Notes: a model not told the origin generated them from the letters alone. Counted from the first letter of the stretch, positions 46,672 through 56,906 are shown. The stretch: DNA of 64,000 nucleotides from Ferrimonas balearica (GCF_019802055.1 NZ_JAHVHW010000004.1:248001-312000), one strand, 5' to 3'. Program-made: numbers and translations.

Positions 46672-47067
46672 TCAGCCCAGCAGAATCGGCGTTTTGGTCA
46701 TCGCCAATACCGCCATGTAGTAGACCCAGCCCAAGGCGCCAAAGAAGGCCACCAGCCGGAACAGCTTGCCCCGCTGCAGCTTGAAGGTGATCACCCCGAG
46801 CGCAATGTAGGCCACCAGAGCCATCATCTTCTCGGTCAGCCACGGAGCCTCAAAGGGATATTGAGCGATCGCCACACACAGCAGCGCACCCGAGAGCAGC
46901 AGGAAGGTATCCAGTACATGAGGCGCAATCCTGGCCCACTTGCGGCCCAGCAGTGGCGAGTCAATCATCAACCAGACAAAGCGCAGGATGAAGAAGCCGA
47001 CACTGGCAGCGATCAGGGTCATGTGCAGGTGCTTCAGGCCAGGGTAAAGGGAATAGAACCATTCCAT
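46672..47067 (-). CDS. SirB2 family membrane protein
   Basis: 131 residues with four membrane helices. The family start MEWFYSLYPGLKHLHMTL and the LRFVWLMIDSPLL and APHVLDTFLLLSGA segments are clear. The frame is open to 47232, but the upstream residues are not conserved and AAGGAAA lies before the chosen ATG. Function is unknown beyond an old link to Salmonella invasion gene regulation. It is 37 bases after prmC. Confidence 0.9.
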   Translation of the reverse strand: MEWFYSLYPGLKHLHMTLIAASVGFFILRFVWLMIDSPLLGRKWARIAPHVLDTFLLLSGALLCVAIAQYPFEAPWLTEKMMALVAYIALGVITFKLQRGKLFRLVAFFGALGWVYYMAVLAMTKTPILLG

Positions 47068-47104
47068 ATCGTTGAATTTCCTTCCGTAAAAGAGTGCGCC
47101 TAGA

Positions 47105-47944
47105 TTACTCGTTCCCGGCCAGGAAACCCAGAGTGAAACGCTCTCGTTGGCCCAGATCCCGTCCGGTTTCCACCCGCTTAAGCCCTGCCTGGTTGAAGAT
47201 CGCGCGAACCGCTTCGCCCTGGTCCCAGCCATGTTCCACCATCAACACACCACCCGGCTTCAGATGGGATTGTGCGGCAGAAGCCAGGTAGCGGATATCC
47301 GCCAGCCCCTGCTCCTCTGCAGTCAGGGCGGAGCGGGGCTCAAAGCGCACATCGCCCTGTTCCAGATGGGGATCATCCGGGTCGATGTAAGGGGGGTTTG
47401 AGATCACCAGGTCAAAGCGTTGACCGCTCAGAGGCTCGAACCAGCTGCCCTCATACACCCTGATGGGCAGATCGAGCGCCGCGCTGTTGGCCTGAGCCAG
47501 TGCAGCCGCATCGGCAATGCGATCCACTGCGGAGATCTGCCAGCTGGGCTGTTCACTTTTCAGTGCCAGCGCGATGGCACCGGTGCCGGTGCCCAGATCC
47601 ACCACCTCTGCCTGTTCTGGCAGGCCCAATCCAAGGGCGGCTTCCACCAGGGCTTCGGTATCGGGGCGGGGGATCAGGGTGGTGGCGTTCACCTTCAGAG
47701 GCAGGGACCAGAACTCGCGCTGACCGGTCAGGTGGGCCACGGGTTCCCCCGCTTCACGACGGGCCAACAGCCCCTCGAGATTGGCCACCAGAGCTGGCGG
47801 CAGTTCATGCTCAGGCCAGGAAAAGAGGAAGCTGCGCGGTTTGCCCAGCCGGGACAGAAGCAGCAACTCCGCATCCAGCCGGGGGCTCTCACTCCGCCCC
47901 TCCAGCCGGGTGCTGGCCTGACTCAACCACGCATCCAGACGCAC
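47105..47944 (-). CDS. prmC: Peptide chain release factor N5-glutamine methyltransferase
   Basis: 279 residues. It methylates the Gln of the GGQ motif in release factors. The SAM motif VVDLGTGTGAIALAL and the catalytic NPPY in LVISNPPYID are present, with an N-terminal helical domain that recognises the release factor. The start is a GTG directly abutting the prfA stop, with GGAGG inside the prfA end. Enzyme and substrate are thus coupled. Confidence 0.96.
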   Translation of the reverse strand: MRLDAWLSQASTRLEGRSESPRLDAELLLLSRLGKPRSFLFSWPEHELPPALVANLEGLLARREAGEPVAHLTGQREFWSLPLKVNATTLIPRPDTEALVEAALGLGLPEQAEVVDLGTGTGAIALALKSEQPSWQISAVDRIADAAALAQANSAALDLPIRVYEGSWFEPLSGQRFDLVISNPPYIDPDDPHLEQGDVRFEPRSALTAEEQGLADIRYLASAAQSHLKPGGVLMVEHGWDQGEAVRAIFNQAGLKRVETGRDLGQRERFTLGFLAGNE

Positions 47945-49027
47945 TTACGCCTCCTCCGCCAGAGCCGCCAGCTGGTCCGCCTGGTGTTCCTGCAGAATGG
48001 GGGTCATCAGGGCGCTCAATTCGCCCTCCATCACCTCGGTGAGGCGATACAGGGTCAGGTTGATGCGGTGATCGGACACCCGCCCCTGAGGGTAGTTGTA
48101 GGTGCGGATCCGCTCGGAGCGATCGCCTGAGGCCACCAGAGAGCGGCGGGTGTTGGTCTCCTCCGCCTTACGCTTCTCATCTTCGGCAGCCTGCAAGCGT
48201 GCGGACAGCACCGCCATCGCTTTGGCGCGGTTCTTGTGCTGGGAACGCTCATCCTGACACTCCACCACGGTGCCGGTGGGGATGTGGGTGATACGCACAG
48301 CGGAATCGGTTTTGTTGACGTGCTGGCCTCCGGCACCGGACGCCCGGAAGGTGTCCACCTTCAGATCAGCCGGGTTGATCTCAATCGCTTCCGCTTCCGG
48401 CACCTCCGGCATCACCACGACGGTGCAGGCCGAAGTATGGATACGCCCCTGGGACTCGGTGGCTGGCACACGCTGCACCCGGTGACCACCGGATTCAAAC
48501 TTCATCTCGCCATAGACGCTGTCACCGCTGAACTTGGCGATCACCTCTTTGTAGCCGCCATGCTCACCTTCACTGGCCGACATCAGTTCGACGGACCAGC
48601 CCTTCTGTTCGGCGTAGCGGCTGTACATGCGCAGCAGGTCACCGGCAAAAATGGCGGCTTCGTCCCCGCCTGCGCCAGCGCGGATCTCCACAAAGGCACT
48701 GCGATCGTCATTGGGATCTTTCGGCAGCAGCAGGATCTGAAGCTCCTCCTCCAGCGCCTCGGTCTGGGCACGGGCTTCCGCCAGCTCCTCTTCAGCCATC
48801 TCCTTCATCTCGGGATCAGCCAGCATCTCAGTGGCTGTCTCGATGTCCTCCTGGTTCTGCTGAAACGCCAGGAAAGCCTTAGCGACGGCTTCAAGTTGAG
48901 CGTACTCCTTGGAAAGGGCACGAAAACGCTCCTGATCGGCGATCACATCGGGCTCGCCCAGCAGCGCCTGAACCTCTTCATAGCGCTCCAGCAGCCCTTC
49001 CAGTTTGGCGTAAACGGTCGGCTTCAT
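47945..49027 (-). CDS. prfA: Peptide chain release factor 1
   Basis: 360 residues. It reads UAA and UAG and triggers peptide release. The GGQ loop ([19 protein letters not shown]) and PxT-type anticodon region are intact. The ATG at 49027 gives the family start [18 protein letters not shown]; the frame runs to 49099 without support. It lies about 95 bases after hemA with a terminator-like hairpin between. Confidence 0.97.
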   Translation of the reverse strand: MKPTVYAKLEGLLERYEEVQALLGEPDVIADQERFRALSKEYAQLEAVAKAFLAFQQNQEDIETATEMLADPEMKEMAEEELAEARAQTEALEEELQILLLPKDPNDDRSAFVEIRAGAGGDEAAIFAGDLLRMYSRYAEQKGWSVELMSASEGEHGGYKEVIAKFSGDSVYGEMKFESGGHRVQRVPATESQGRIHTSACTVVVMPEVPEAEAIEINPADLKVDTFRASGAGGQHVNKTDSAVRITHIPTGTVVECQDERSQHKNRAKAMAVLSARLQAAEDEKRKAEETNTRRSLVASGDRSERIRTYNYPQGRVSDHRINLTLYRLTEVMEGELSALMTPILQEHQADQLAALAEEA

Positions 49028-49065
49028 CGGATACCTTAATTGCGGCCACCTAAACGTGGCGAAAT

Positions 49066-49097
49066 AACAAAACGGAAGCCTAAGGCTTCCGTTTCGC
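49066..49097 (-). terminator. Hairpin between hemA and prfA
   Basis: AAAACGGAAGCC-TAA-GGCTTCCGTTT (49069-49094). On the minus strand it is followed by TTTTGTTATTT, so it looks like an intrinsic terminator or attenuator inside the hemA-prfA cluster. Confidence 0.6.
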
Positions 49098-49122
49098 ATC
49101 CTAAATGGGGATGGAGAATGAC

Positions 49123-50373
49123 TTAATTGTCGTCGATGCCAAGGGCACCGCGCAAGAGCTCCAGGCTATCCAGGTCACCGGAGCGGGCCGCCTTGGACAG
49201 CGCCTGCGTCGGGGAGTGGATCAGCTTGTTGGTCAGTTTGTTGGCCAACTCCAGCATCACCGCTTCAGGGTCAGCTCCCTGGGCCAGACGCTCCTGGGCC
49301 CTCAGCAACGCATCCTGCTTAAGCAGCTCGCTCTGGTTGCGGTAAGCCCGGATGGTCGCCACCGAGTCCAGACTGCGCAGCCAGCTCATAAACTCGCTGG
49401 ATTGGTCGTGAGCAATCAGTTCAGCCTGCTCCGCCGCTTCCAGGCGGGAAGCCATGTTCTTTTCAACGATGCCCTGGAGATCGTCCACGGTATAGAGGTA
49501 GGCGCTTTCCAGATCCGCCACCTCAGACTCAATGTCCCGGGGTACCGCGATGTCCACCAGCAGCATCGGCTGGTGACGGCGTGCTTTCAGGGCGTTCTCC
49601 ACCATCCCTTTACCCAGGATGGGCAGCGGCGATGCGGTGGAGGAGATCACGATGTCCGCGTCCGCCAGGTGCTCGGGGATCTGCGGAAGGGTGACGGCTT
49701 TGGCACCGAACTCCGCCGCCATGCCTTCGGCACGGGCCAGGGTACGGTTGGCCACTACCATGTTGGTCACCCCCTGCTCGCTCAAATGACGGGCCACCAG
49801 TTCAATGGTTTCACCGGCACCAACCAGCAGCACGCGTGAGCGGGACAGGTCATCAAAGATGTGACGGGCAAGGTTCACAGCAGCAAAAGCCACGGAGACC
49901 GCAGAGGAACCGATTTCGGTTTCGGTCCGGATCCGTTTGGCCACCTTAAAGGTGTGCTGGAACAGTCGATCAAGGGTATGGGCGATGGTGCCGACGCGCT
50001 TCGCGTCTGCAAAAGCCTGTTTGATCTGGCCGAGGATCTGGGGCTCTCCCAGCACCAGAGAATCCAGGCCGGCGGAAACCCGCAGCAGATGATGCACCGC
50101 CGACTGCCCGGTGTGCAGATAGATGCACTCGCGCAGCTCAGACTCATTGAGGTTGTGGAACTGACTCAACCACTGAATCAGTCGCTCACACTCAACCTGG
50201 TTGGTGTACAGCTCGGTGCGGTTGCAGGTGGAGAGGATCACCGCCTCTCCGGTTCGGGTCTGATCCGCAAGACTCTTTAGGGCATCGGTGAGGATGTCCG
50301 GGCCAAAGGCCACTTTTTCCCGCAACGACACGCTGGCGGTCTTGTGATTGATTCCAATAGCAACTAACGTCAT
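49123..50373 (-). CDS. hemA: Glutamyl-tRNA reductase
   Basis: 416 residues. It reduces glutamyl-tRNA to glutamate semialdehyde, the first committed step of tetrapyrrole synthesis. The catalytic Cys50 lies in [10 protein letters not shown], the NADPH domain in [17 protein letters not shown], and HTASV-type start [20 protein letters not shown] is canonical. It is divergent from lolB, as in E. coli. Confidence 0.97.
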   Translation of the reverse strand: MTLVAIGINHKTASVSLREKVAFGPDILTDALKSLADQTRTGEAVILSTCNRTELYTNQVECERLIQWLSQFHNLNESELRECIYLHTGQSAVHHLLRVSAGLDSLVLGEPQILGQIKQAFADAKRVGTIAHTLDRLFQHTFKVAKRIRTETEIGSSAVSVAFAAVNLARHIFDDLSRSRVLLVGAGETIELVARHLSEQGVTNMVVANRTLARAEGMAAEFGAKAVTLPQIPEHLADADIVISSTASPLPILGKGMVENALKARRHQPMLLVDIAVPRDIESEVADLESAYLYTVDDLQGIVEKNMASRLEAAEQAELIAHDQSSEFMSWLRSLDSVATIRAYRNQSELLKQDALLRAQERLAQGADPEAVMLELANKLTNKLIHSPTQALSKAARSGDLDSLELLRGALGIDDN

Positions 50374-50523
50374 GGCTTCGTAACTAACTCGCCCTTATCT
50401 TTCTGGCAATCCGTGGCGGCTCAACAATTTTATGCACAAAGCGGATTGCGATGGAAATAAAACCGGGACGTCTGACCGCTCGCAACCTCATCTCTGAGGC
50501 GTGGCGCACAAAGTTGGAAAGAA

Positions 50524-51114
50524 ATGCTTAACCTACCGTTCAAATCGTTACCGCTTTTATTCTTCATTATTCTCATTTCCGGTTGTGCCACTCCAACACC
50601 CCCTGGGGAGGCGCCGGCAGCGGATGCCCCCAACTGGCACCTGAGGGGCAAACTCGCCGTGATTCAGCCTGATGAACGGCTCTCAGCCAATCTTAGCTGG
50701 CGCCATCGCACCAGCTCCGGACAGGATGATCTCCGCCTCTCTACGCCACTGGGCACTACGGTACTGGTACTGAACAGCCAGCCCGGTAAAGCCCAGGTTC
50801 GCTTCGACGGAGAAACTCATCAGGGCCATAGTGCTGATCAGCTTATCGAACGACTGACCGGCTGGCCCCTGCCTCTGTCACAGATCAGCCGATATCTTCT
50901 TGGCGATACCCGCGGGGCAGAATCCGTAAAGTACGACGATTTTGGTGATGTGTCTTCCCTGGCGCTGGTGCATCCGCAAACCGGAGAGCGCTGGCAGCTG
51001 CGCTACCTGGGCTGGCAGCAGCTATCTGGCTACAAGGTGCCGGTGCAGATCGAGTTGCGCCGGGGCGATCAACGCTTAAAATTGGCCCTTTCCCACTGGC
51101 AACCGGAACCCTGA
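50524..51114 (+). CDS. lolB: Outer-membrane lipoprotein receptor LolB
   Basis: 196 residues. A lipobox ends LISGC (Cys21), so the protein is itself a lipoprotein. [22 protein letters not shown] begins the LolB half-barrel. It takes lipoproteins from LolA and inserts them in the outer membrane. It shares a single base with the next gene (TGATG), giving coupled translation. Confidence 0.93.
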   Translation: MLNLPFKSLPLLFFIILISGCATPTPPGEAPAADAPNWHLRGKLAVIQPDERLSANLSWRHRTSSGQDDLRLSTPLGTTVLVLNSQPGKAQVRFDGETHQGHSADQLIERLTGWPLPLSQISRYLLGDTRGAESVKYDDFGDVSSLALVHPQTGERWQLRYLGWQQLSGYKVPVQIELRRGDQRLKLALSHWQPEP

Positions 51115-51956
51115 TGTCCACCAGCGCCTTCTGGCCCGCCCCGGCCAAGCTTAACCTCTGCCTGCATATCAATGGCCGTCGGCCCGATGGCTACCACGAA
51201 CTGCAGACGCTGTTTCAGTTTCTCGACGTGGGCGATCGCCTCAGTTTTGAGATCACCGAGGACGGTGAGATCGCGCTCACTCCAGAGGTGGCGGGTGTCG
51301 CCCATGATGACAACCTGATTGTCCGTGCCGCTCGTCGTCTGCAGTCCCATACCGGAACCCATAAAGGCGCCCTTATCCATCTGGATAAGGGGTTACCTAT
51401 GGGTGGCGGACTGGGCGGCGGCTCCTCCGATGCCGCCACCACTCTGGTGGCACTCAATCATCTGTGGGACACCAAGGTAGACGAAGACACACTGGCGGAG
51501 CTGGGCCTGGCTCTGGGCGCCGATGTACCGGTATTCGTCCGCGGTCGCGCCGCCATGGCGGACGGTGTTGGCGAGAAGTTACGCCCGGTCGAAGTGGATG
51601 AGCCCTGGTACCTGGTGGTCGTACCTGATGTGGAGGTCAGCACGGCTGCGGTGTTTGGCCATCCGCACCTGACCCGGAACACCCCCAAGATTGCCGCCCT
51701 GGAAACTCAGCCGGAACGCTGGCAGAACGACTGCCAAAGTGTGGTCTGCGACACCTACCCCCAAGTTGCAAAGGCGTTGAGCTGGTTGATAGAATACGCG
51801 CCGTCGAAAATGACCGGTACCGGCAGCTGTGTGTTTGGGCGTTTTTCCGACCAAACCCAGGCGCAGGCCGCCCTGGCTCAACTGCCCGCCCAATGGCGGG
51901 GATTTGTGGCTAAAGGCTGCAACCTGTCGCCGCTGCAGGCTAAACTGGGTCAGTAA
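51114..51956 (+). CDS. ispE: 4-diphosphocytidyl-2-C-methyl-D-erythritol kinase
   Basis: 280 residues of the GHMP kinase family. The substrate motif [21 protein letters not shown] and the ATP loop [15 protein letters not shown] are intact. It acts in the methylerythritol phosphate route to isoprenoids. It is followed by tRNA-Gln and prs, the classical gammaproteobacterial order, and its 3' part may hold the promoter of the tRNA. Confidence 0.96.
   Translation: MSTSAFWPAPAKLNLCLHINGRRPDGYHELQTLFQFLDVGDRLSFEITEDGEIALTPEVAGVAHDDNLIVRAARRLQSHTGTHKGALIHLDKGLPMGGGLGGGSSDAATTLVALNHLWDTKVDEDTLAELGLALGADVPVFVRGRAAMADGVGEKLRPVEVDEPWYLVVVPDVEVSTAAVFGHPHLTRNTPKIAALETQPERWQNDCQSVVCDTYPQVAKALSWLIEYAPSKMTGTGSCVFGRFSDQTQAQAALAQLPAQWRGFVAKGCNLSPLQAKLGQ
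51766..51795 (+). promoter_or_regulatory. Candidate promoter within ispE for tRNA-Gln
   Basis: TTGCAA (51766-51771), 18 bp, TAGAAT (51790-51795), then the GC-rich discriminator ACGCGCC typical of stable-RNA promoters; about 175 bp before the tRNA. Coding constraint could explain the same bases. Confidence 0.35.
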
Positions 51957-51969
51957 AACAACAGTCCAC

Positions 51970-52044
51970 TGGGCTATCGCCAAGCGGTAAGGCAGCGGGT
52001 TTTGATCCCGCCATTCCCAGGTTCGAATCCTGGTAGCCCAGCCA
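51970..52044 (+). tRNA. tRNA-Gln (anticodon TTG)
   Basis: 75 nt with CCA encoded. The cloverleaf closes (TGGGCTA/TAGCCCA), T-loop GTTCGAATC, anticodon TTG at 52002-52004. The sequence is identical to the four tRNA-Gln genes at 58.4-59.0 kb. Confidence 0.97.
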
Positions 52045-52268
52045 TAATCCGGATTGCGTCCAATGCGTTTCAGTGTGTCCAGGCTGAGCGGTCGCATCCC
52101 ACCTTCCGGCGGGACCGGAGGGTGCCCCAGAGGCATTTTTGACACTCGTATCGGAATCTTGCCGATCAGATGAAGTAGAAGTATACGGAGAATGACCAGC
52201 ACGCCGCTGGGTCCTCAATCCCAGGCGCGCGGTCTTCCACCCAAGTCAATAAGCCTGAGGTTCTACCT
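52045..52268 (+). promoter_or_regulatory. Long leader of prs with a short overlapping frame
   Basis: The 224-bp gap between tRNA-Gln and prs has imperfect hairpins (CCTTCCGG/CCGGAGGG, 52102-52122; CTGGG/CCCAG, 52207-52223). It also has an ATG at 52192 with ACGGAGA upstream, opening a frame that runs past the prs start in another phase. E. coli prs is known for a long untranslated leader. No protein is assigned to the overlapping frame. Confidence 0.45.
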
Positions 52269-53216
52269 GTGCCCGACATCAAGCTTTTTGCCGGCAACGC
52301 CACGCCGGAACTTGCCAGTCGCATTGCCCAACGCCTGTACTCCACCCTGGGTGAAGCCGAAGTGGGTCGTTTCTCCGATGGAGAGATCAGCGTCCAGATT
52401 AATGAAAACGTACGCGGCGCTGACGTATTCATTATCCAGTCCACTTGTGCCCCCACTAACGACAACCTGATGGAACTGGTGGTAATGGTCGACGCCCTGC
52501 GTCGCGCCTCTGCCGGCCGCATCACTGCCGTTATCCCCTACTTTGGTTACGCCCGTCAGGACCGTCGTGTACGCTCCGCCCGTGTGCCGATCACCGCCAA
52601 AGTGGTTGCCGACTTCCTGTCCAGCGTGGGTGTTGACCGCGTTCTGACCTGTGACCTGCACGCTGAGCAGATCCAGGGCTTCTTCGACGTACCGGTGGAC
52701 AACGTGTTCGGTAGCCCGGTGCTGCTGGAAGACATGCGCGCCAAAGCCCTGGACAACCCGGTTGTGGTCTCTCCGGACATCGGTGGTGTTGTACGTGCCC
52801 GTGCCGTTGCCAAACTGCTGGACGACAGCGACCTGGCCATCATCGACAAGCGTCGTCCGCGTGCCAACGTGTCTCAGGTGATGCACATCATCGGTGACGT
52901 GAAGGACCGCGACTGCATCATCGTCGATGACATGATCGATACCGGTGGCACTCTGTGCAAAGCCGCTGAGGCCCTGAAAGAGCATGGCGCCCGCCGCGTG
53001 TTTGCCTACGCCACTCACCCGGTGTTCTCCGGCAATGCCGCCCAGAACATCCGCGAGTCTGTTATCGACGAAGTGATCGTGACCGACACCATCCCGCTGC
53101 AGGATGAGATGAAGGCCACTGGTAAAGTGTCTCAGCTGACCATGAGCCAGGTTCTGGCCGAAGCGATCCGCCGCGTCAGCAACGAAGAGTCCATCTCTGC
53201 GATGTTTGAGCACTAA
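52269..53216 (+). CDS. prs: Ribose-phosphate pyrophosphokinase
   Basis: 315 residues, nearly identical in length and sequence to E. coli Prs. It makes PRPP from ribose-5-phosphate and ATP. The start is GTG with TGAGG upstream, as in E. coli. Motifs: [18 protein letters not shown] loop YARQDRR, and the PRPP-binding [10 protein letters not shown]. Codon use is strongly biased, consistent with high expression. A strong terminator follows. Confidence 0.98.
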   Translation: MPDIKLFAGNATPELASRIAQRLYSTLGEAEVGRFSDGEISVQINENVRGADVFIIQSTCAPTNDNLMELVVMVDALRRASAGRITAVIPYFGYARQDRRVRSARVPITAKVVADFLSSVGVDRVLTCDLHAEQIQGFFDVPVDNVFGSPVLLEDMRAKALDNPVVVSPDIGGVVRARAVAKLLDDSDLAIIDKRRPRANVSQVMHIIGDVKDRDCIIVDDMIDTGGTLCKAAEALKEHGARRVFAYATHPVFSGNAAQNIRESVIDEVIVTDTIPLQDEMKATGKVSQLTMSQVLAEAIRRVSNEESISAMFEH

Positions 53217-53230
53217 GCCTCAAGCTTGCA

Positions 53231-53263
53231 CCAAACGCCCCGCCTATGCGGGGCGTTTTTGTT
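53231..53263 (+). terminator. Terminator of prs
   Basis: AAACGCCCCGC-CTAT-GCGGGGCGTTT (53233-53258) followed by TTGTTTT. Confidence 0.9.
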
Positions 53264-53302
53264 TTCTCCGCCCCTTCCCTTTCCCACCCGCCGAAATAAC
53301 TT

Positions 53303-53318
53303 CGTGATCCCGATCACG
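53303..53318. promoter_or_regulatory. Candidate CRP site before the 5'-nucleotidase gene
   Basis: CGTGATCC-CGATCACG is a perfect 16-bp palindrome fitting GTGA-N6-TCAC, about 100 bp before the start codon. A lone CTGTCAC PhoB half-site lies at 53330-53336 without a partner repeat. Confidence 0.5.
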
Positions 53319-53416
53319 GCTCCGACTCCCTGTCACATCCGCATCTTTTTTGGGTGATACACATAGGCCGCCACGGAGTGGCGACCCAGTTTCACCATAA
53401 TAAAGAGACCAGATTG

Positions 53417-55420
53417 ATGAACCTACAACGCACCTGTGTTGCCGTTGCCCTGGCAGGCCTGATGGCCGGTTGTGGCAGCAGCTCCGACAACAACAACCCG
53501 GCGACTGCCTTCTCGCTCACCATCGCCCACATCAACGACACCCACTCCAACTTCGATCCCATCAACAGCAGCTTTGCCAATCCGTCACTGCGTGATGGCC
53601 AGGCGGTGTATAACCAGTTTGGTGGCCACCCGCGTCTGCTGAGCGCCGTTAATGACATCAAAGAGAGTGCTGAGCGTCAGGACCAGAGCCTGCTGTTCCT
53701 GCATGGTGGCGATGCCTGGCAAGGCACCGGCTACTTCAAGCTGAACAACGGTCGCATGAACGCCGACATTCTGAGCCGCATGGGTCTGGATGCGATGGCG
53801 GTGGGCAACCACGAATTTGACCTGGACAACGCCACCCTGGCGGAGTTCATCAACAACGTCACCTTCCCGGTACTGGGTGCCAACATGGACGTCAGCCAAG
53901 ACGCCAACCTGGCCGAGGTCAGCAACCTGAAGCCTTACGCCATCTACGCGTTTGATGGCAACGAGAAGACCCGTCTGACCGACCTGACCAACCTGCCCAA
54001 AGACAAGCAGTTGGTCGCCGTTCTGGGCGTGGTGCTGCAGGACATGCCCACCATCTCCCCTAACGTCGGTGACGTCACCTTCCAGAACGAGATTGAGACC
54101 GCTCAGGCCGCCGTCAACGAATTGAAGGCACTGGGTGTCAACAAGATCGTCGCGCTGACCCACCTGGGGACCAGCCGCGACATCGCCCTGGCGGAAGGCG
54201 TTGATGGCATCGATGTGATCGTGGGTGGCCACTCCCACTCCTTGCTGGGTGATTTCAGCAACCTGGGCATGGCCGAAAGCGACGTGCAGTACGCGCAGCT
54301 GGTGCAGACGCCCAACGGTGGCATCACCTGTGTGGTCCAGGCGGGTCAATATGCCCAGGCGGTAGGCCAGGCCCAGGTGGAGTTTGATGCCCAGGGCGCC
54401 GTGAAACAGTGTGGCGGTGGCAACACCCTGCTCTCCTCCGAAACCTTCTACGCCGAAAGCCAGCGCGCAGAGAGTGACCGTCTGGTGGGCGCCGCCCACG
54501 CCGAGGTTGAGAACTTTATTGCCGCTCAGGACAACATCCGCATTCAGGCGGAAGACCCATCCCTGCGCACGCACATCGATACCTATTACAAGCCCGCTCT
54601 GGACGAAGCCTATGGTGAAGTGATTGCCCAGGTTCCCCAGACGCTGCTCCATGAGCGTCGCCCCGGCGATAACGGCATCGACGAGCATGGCTCCCGGGTG
54701 GCACCGATCGTGGCCGAAGGGCAGCTCTACTGGGCCAACCTGCCTGAAGTGGTCGCCCTGACCGGTATGGAGGTCGACCTCGCGCTGGTGGGCGCCGGTG
54801 GCGTTCGCACCAATATTGATGAAGGCGCCTACTACGAAGGTAACGTCGCGCTGGAGTTGCTGCCCTTCTCCAACTACCTGTCCGTGCTGGAGCTGACCGG
54901 AGCCGAAATCCGCCAACTGCTCAACGAGACCATCACCCTGGCTCTGCCGGACTCCGCTCATATGGGTAAGTTCCCCTACATCGGGGGAGCCCGCTACCTG
55001 TTCAAGGAGACTGACGCTCAGGTATCCGGTCACATCGACACGCTGGAACTGCGCACCGGCACCGAAGCGGATCCGCAATGGGCAGCCCTGGAAGACAGCC
55101 GCACCTACAACGTGGTGATGACCAACTACAACGCCAACGGTAATGACGACTGGACCGCTCTGTATGACGCCCAGGCGGAAAGCGCCAAGCGTTTTGACAT
55201 CATCCTGGTGAACGGCGAACCCGCGGTTTACCCGGTTGAGAAGGTGGTGTTCGATGGCAGCGGCTACAGCGCGGTCTATGCTGATGGCGCACCGGATTGC
55301 GATCAGGCCGGTGCCGAGTGCAACACCGACGCTCTGTCGGTAATCGAGTACATCCGCGATGCCCGCACTGAGCTGGTAGAGATGGCCTACCCGCCGGTGA
55401 CTCTGCAACGCGCACAATAA
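53417..55420 (+). CDS. 5'-nucleotidase/UshA-type metallophosphatase, lipoprotein
   Basis: 667 residues. Lipobox GLMAGC (Cys19), then a Ser/Asn linker. The metallophosphatase domain has HINDTHSNF, GGDAWQGTGYF, GNHEFD, THLG and GGHSHS; the C-terminal nucleotidase domain has GAGGVRTNIDEG and LLPFSNYLSVLELTG. It should dephosphorylate extracellular nucleotides at the cell surface or periplasm, freeing phosphate and nucleosides. The ATG at 53417 is chosen for the lipoprotein signal; the frame is open 21 codons upstream. It is a single-gene unit. Confidence 0.92.
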   Translation: MNLQRTCVAVALAGLMAGCGSSSDNNNPATAFSLTIAHINDTHSNFDPINSSFANPSLRDGQAVYNQFGGHPRLLSAVNDIKESAERQDQSLLFLHGGDAWQGTGYFKLNNGRMNADILSRMGLDAMAVGNHEFDLDNATLAEFINNVTFPVLGANMDVSQDANLAEVSNLKPYAIYAFDGNEKTRLTDLTNLPKDKQLVAVLGVVLQDMPTISPNVGDVTFQNEIETAQAAVNELKALGVNKIVALTHLGTSRDIALAEGVDGIDVIVGGHSHSLLGDFSNLGMAESDVQYAQLVQTPNGGITCVVQAGQYAQAVGQAQVEFDAQGAVKQCGGGNTLLSSETFYAESQRAESDRLVGAAHAEVENFIAAQDNIRIQAEDPSLRTHIDTYYKPALDEAYGEVIAQVPQTLLHERRPGDNGIDEHGSRVAPIVAEGQLYWANLPEVVALTGMEVDLALVGAGGVRTNIDEGAYYEGNVALELLPFSNYLSVLELTGAEIRQLLNETITLALPDSAHMGKFPYIGGARYLFKETDAQVSGHIDTLELRTGTEADPQWAALEDSRTYNVVMTNYNANGNDDWTALYDAQAESAKRFDIILVNGEPAVYPVEKVVFDGSGYSAVYADGAPDCDQAGAECNTDALSVIEYIRDARTELVEMAYPPVTLQRAQ

Positions 55421-55433
55421 GGCACAGCCGGAA

Positions 55434-55465
55434 CAAGCCCGCCGATATGGCGGGCTTTTTTTTAG
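55434..55465 (+). terminator. Terminator of the 5'-nucleotidase gene
   Basis: AAGCCCGCC-GATAT-GGCGGGCTT (55435-55457) followed by TTTTTT. Confidence 0.9.
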
Positions 55466-55515
55466 CTTGGCGCCAACCCTGTAACGCCGCCCCTCCCCCC
55501 ATTTTTCCTGCTGGT

Positions 55516-55545
55516 TTGAGCGATTCGCCATCAAAGTGGTAGACT
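55516..55545 (+). promoter_or_regulatory. Candidate promoter of rplY-pth-ychF
   Basis: TTGAGC (55516-55521), 18 bp, TAGACT (55540-55545), then ACCGCGCC, a GC-rich discriminator usual for translation genes. A leader of about 100 nt follows. Confidence 0.5.
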
Positions 55546-55651
55546 ACCGCGCCGGCATTTCCCTTGGTGATCTGCCGGGACTCGTCTAAAAGGATAAAAC
55601 CCTGTCTTGGTCGCGAGGCGGGGTATGACACCCACACAAGGAGAACGGACC

Positions 55652-56284
55652 ATGTCGCATTTTGAATTCGACGCTGAAGTCCGTACCGAGAAAGGCACCG
55701 GTGCGAGCCGCCGGTTGCGGCGGGCAGAACGATTGCCCGCAGTGTTGTACGGTGCAGACGAAGCTCCTGTGGCCATTACACTGGACCACAACAAAGTCAA
55801 CCAAGCCCAGGAACAGGAGGCGTTTTACAGCCAAATCCTGACCCTGAAAATCGATGGCAAAAAGGTGGAAGCGATCGTGAAAGCGATGCAGCGCCACCCC
55901 TATAAGCCCAAACTGCTTCATGTGGATTTCCAACGCGTTAAGCGCGGCGAGGCGATGAGCGCCACCGTGCCACTGCGTTTTGCCAATGAAGAGGACTCGG
56001 CCGGCGTCCGCGCCGGAGGCACCGTCATGCACCTTGTCAACGAGGTGACGGTACGCTGCCTGCCCAAGGACCTGCCTGAATTTATCGAGGTGGACATCCT
56101 CAACCTGAACACCGGGGACACCCTGCACCTGTCGGACCTGAAACTGCCGAAGGGTGTTGAGATCCCCAACTTGGAAGCCGGATCCGACAATGACTTGTCG
56201 GTACTCAGCATCCAGCCGCCGAAAGGTGGCAGTGAAGAGGGTGAAGGTGACACCGAGGCTGACAGCGAAGAGACACAAGAGTAA
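55652..56284 (+). CDS. rplY: 50S ribosomal protein L25/general stress protein Ctc (long form)
   Basis: 210 residues: an N-terminal L25 domain that binds 5S rRNA ([23 protein letters not shown]), a C-terminal TL5/Ctc domain, and an acidic tail ([18 protein letters not shown]). E. coli L25 is only 94 residues. The ATG at 55652 lies eight bases after AAGGAG; an in-frame upstream extension is not supported. pth begins two bases after the stop. Confidence 0.94.
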   Translation: MSHFEFDAEVRTEKGTGASRRLRRAERLPAVLYGADEAPVAITLDHNKVNQAQEQEAFYSQILTLKIDGKKVEAIVKAMQRHPYKPKLLHVDFQRVKRGEAMSATVPLRFANEEDSAGVRAGGTVMHLVNEVTVRCLPKDLPEFIEVDILNLNTGDTLHLSDLKLPKGVEIPNLEAGSDNDLSVLSIQPPKGGSEEGEGDTEADSEETQE

Positions 56285-56286
56285 CG

Positions 56287-56883
56287 GTGAGCAACAACAT
56301 CCGTTTGATCGTGGGCCTGGCGAACCCAGGCCCCGAATACGCCCATACCCGTCACAATGCCGGTGAATGGCTGGTCAATGAACTGGCCCGCGCCCATAAC
56401 GTGACGCTGAAAAGCGAAAGCAAATTTTTCGGCCTGACCGGACGTATCCAATCCGGCAGCCAGGATCTGCGTCTGCTGATCCCCACCACCTTTATGAACC
56501 TCTCCGGCAAAGCCGTTGGGGCGATGGCCAATTTCTATGGCCTGGCGCCGGAAGAGATCCTGGTGGCCCACGATGAACTGGACCTGCCCCCGGGCGTGGC
56601 CCGCTTTAAGAAAGGCGGCGGTCACGGTGGGCACAACGGTCTGAAGGACATCATCCGGGCCCTGGGCAACAACAAAGAGTTTTATCGTCTGCGGATCGGC
56701 ATCGGCCATCCGGGCGATCGTAACCGGGTATCCGGCTACGTCCTGGGCAAGGCCCCGGCGCAGGAGCAACGCGCCATTGAGGAGGCCATCGATGAAGCCA
56801 GCCGCAGTATCGACATTCTGCTGCGCGATGGCATCACCAAGGCTCAAAATCGACTTCATACCTTCACGGCCCAACCGGCCTAA
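56287..56883 (+). CDS. pth: Peptidyl-tRNA hydrolase
   Basis: 198 residues. It frees tRNA from prematurely released peptidyl-tRNA. The start is GTG two bases after the rplY stop. Motifs are [22 protein letters not shown] with the catalytic His, [19 protein letters not shown] and [13 protein letters not shown]. The order rplY-pth-ychF is common in bacteria. Confidence 0.97.
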   Translation: MSNNIRLIVGLANPGPEYAHTRHNAGEWLVNELARAHNVTLKSESKFFGLTGRIQSGSQDLRLLIPTTFMNLSGKAVGAMANFYGLAPEEILVAHDELDLPPGVARFKKGGGHGGHNGLKDIIRALGNNKEFYRLRIGIGHPGDRNRVSGYVLGKAPAQEQRAIEEAIDEASRSIDILLRDGITKAQNRLHTFTAQPA

Positions 56884-56906
56884 CTGACGTAAAGGTTAAC
56901 AACACC

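Noticed and set aside
53585-55534. 649-residue frame on the minus strand
   Set aside because: Antisense to the 5'-nucleotidase lipoprotein and low in recognisable motifs.
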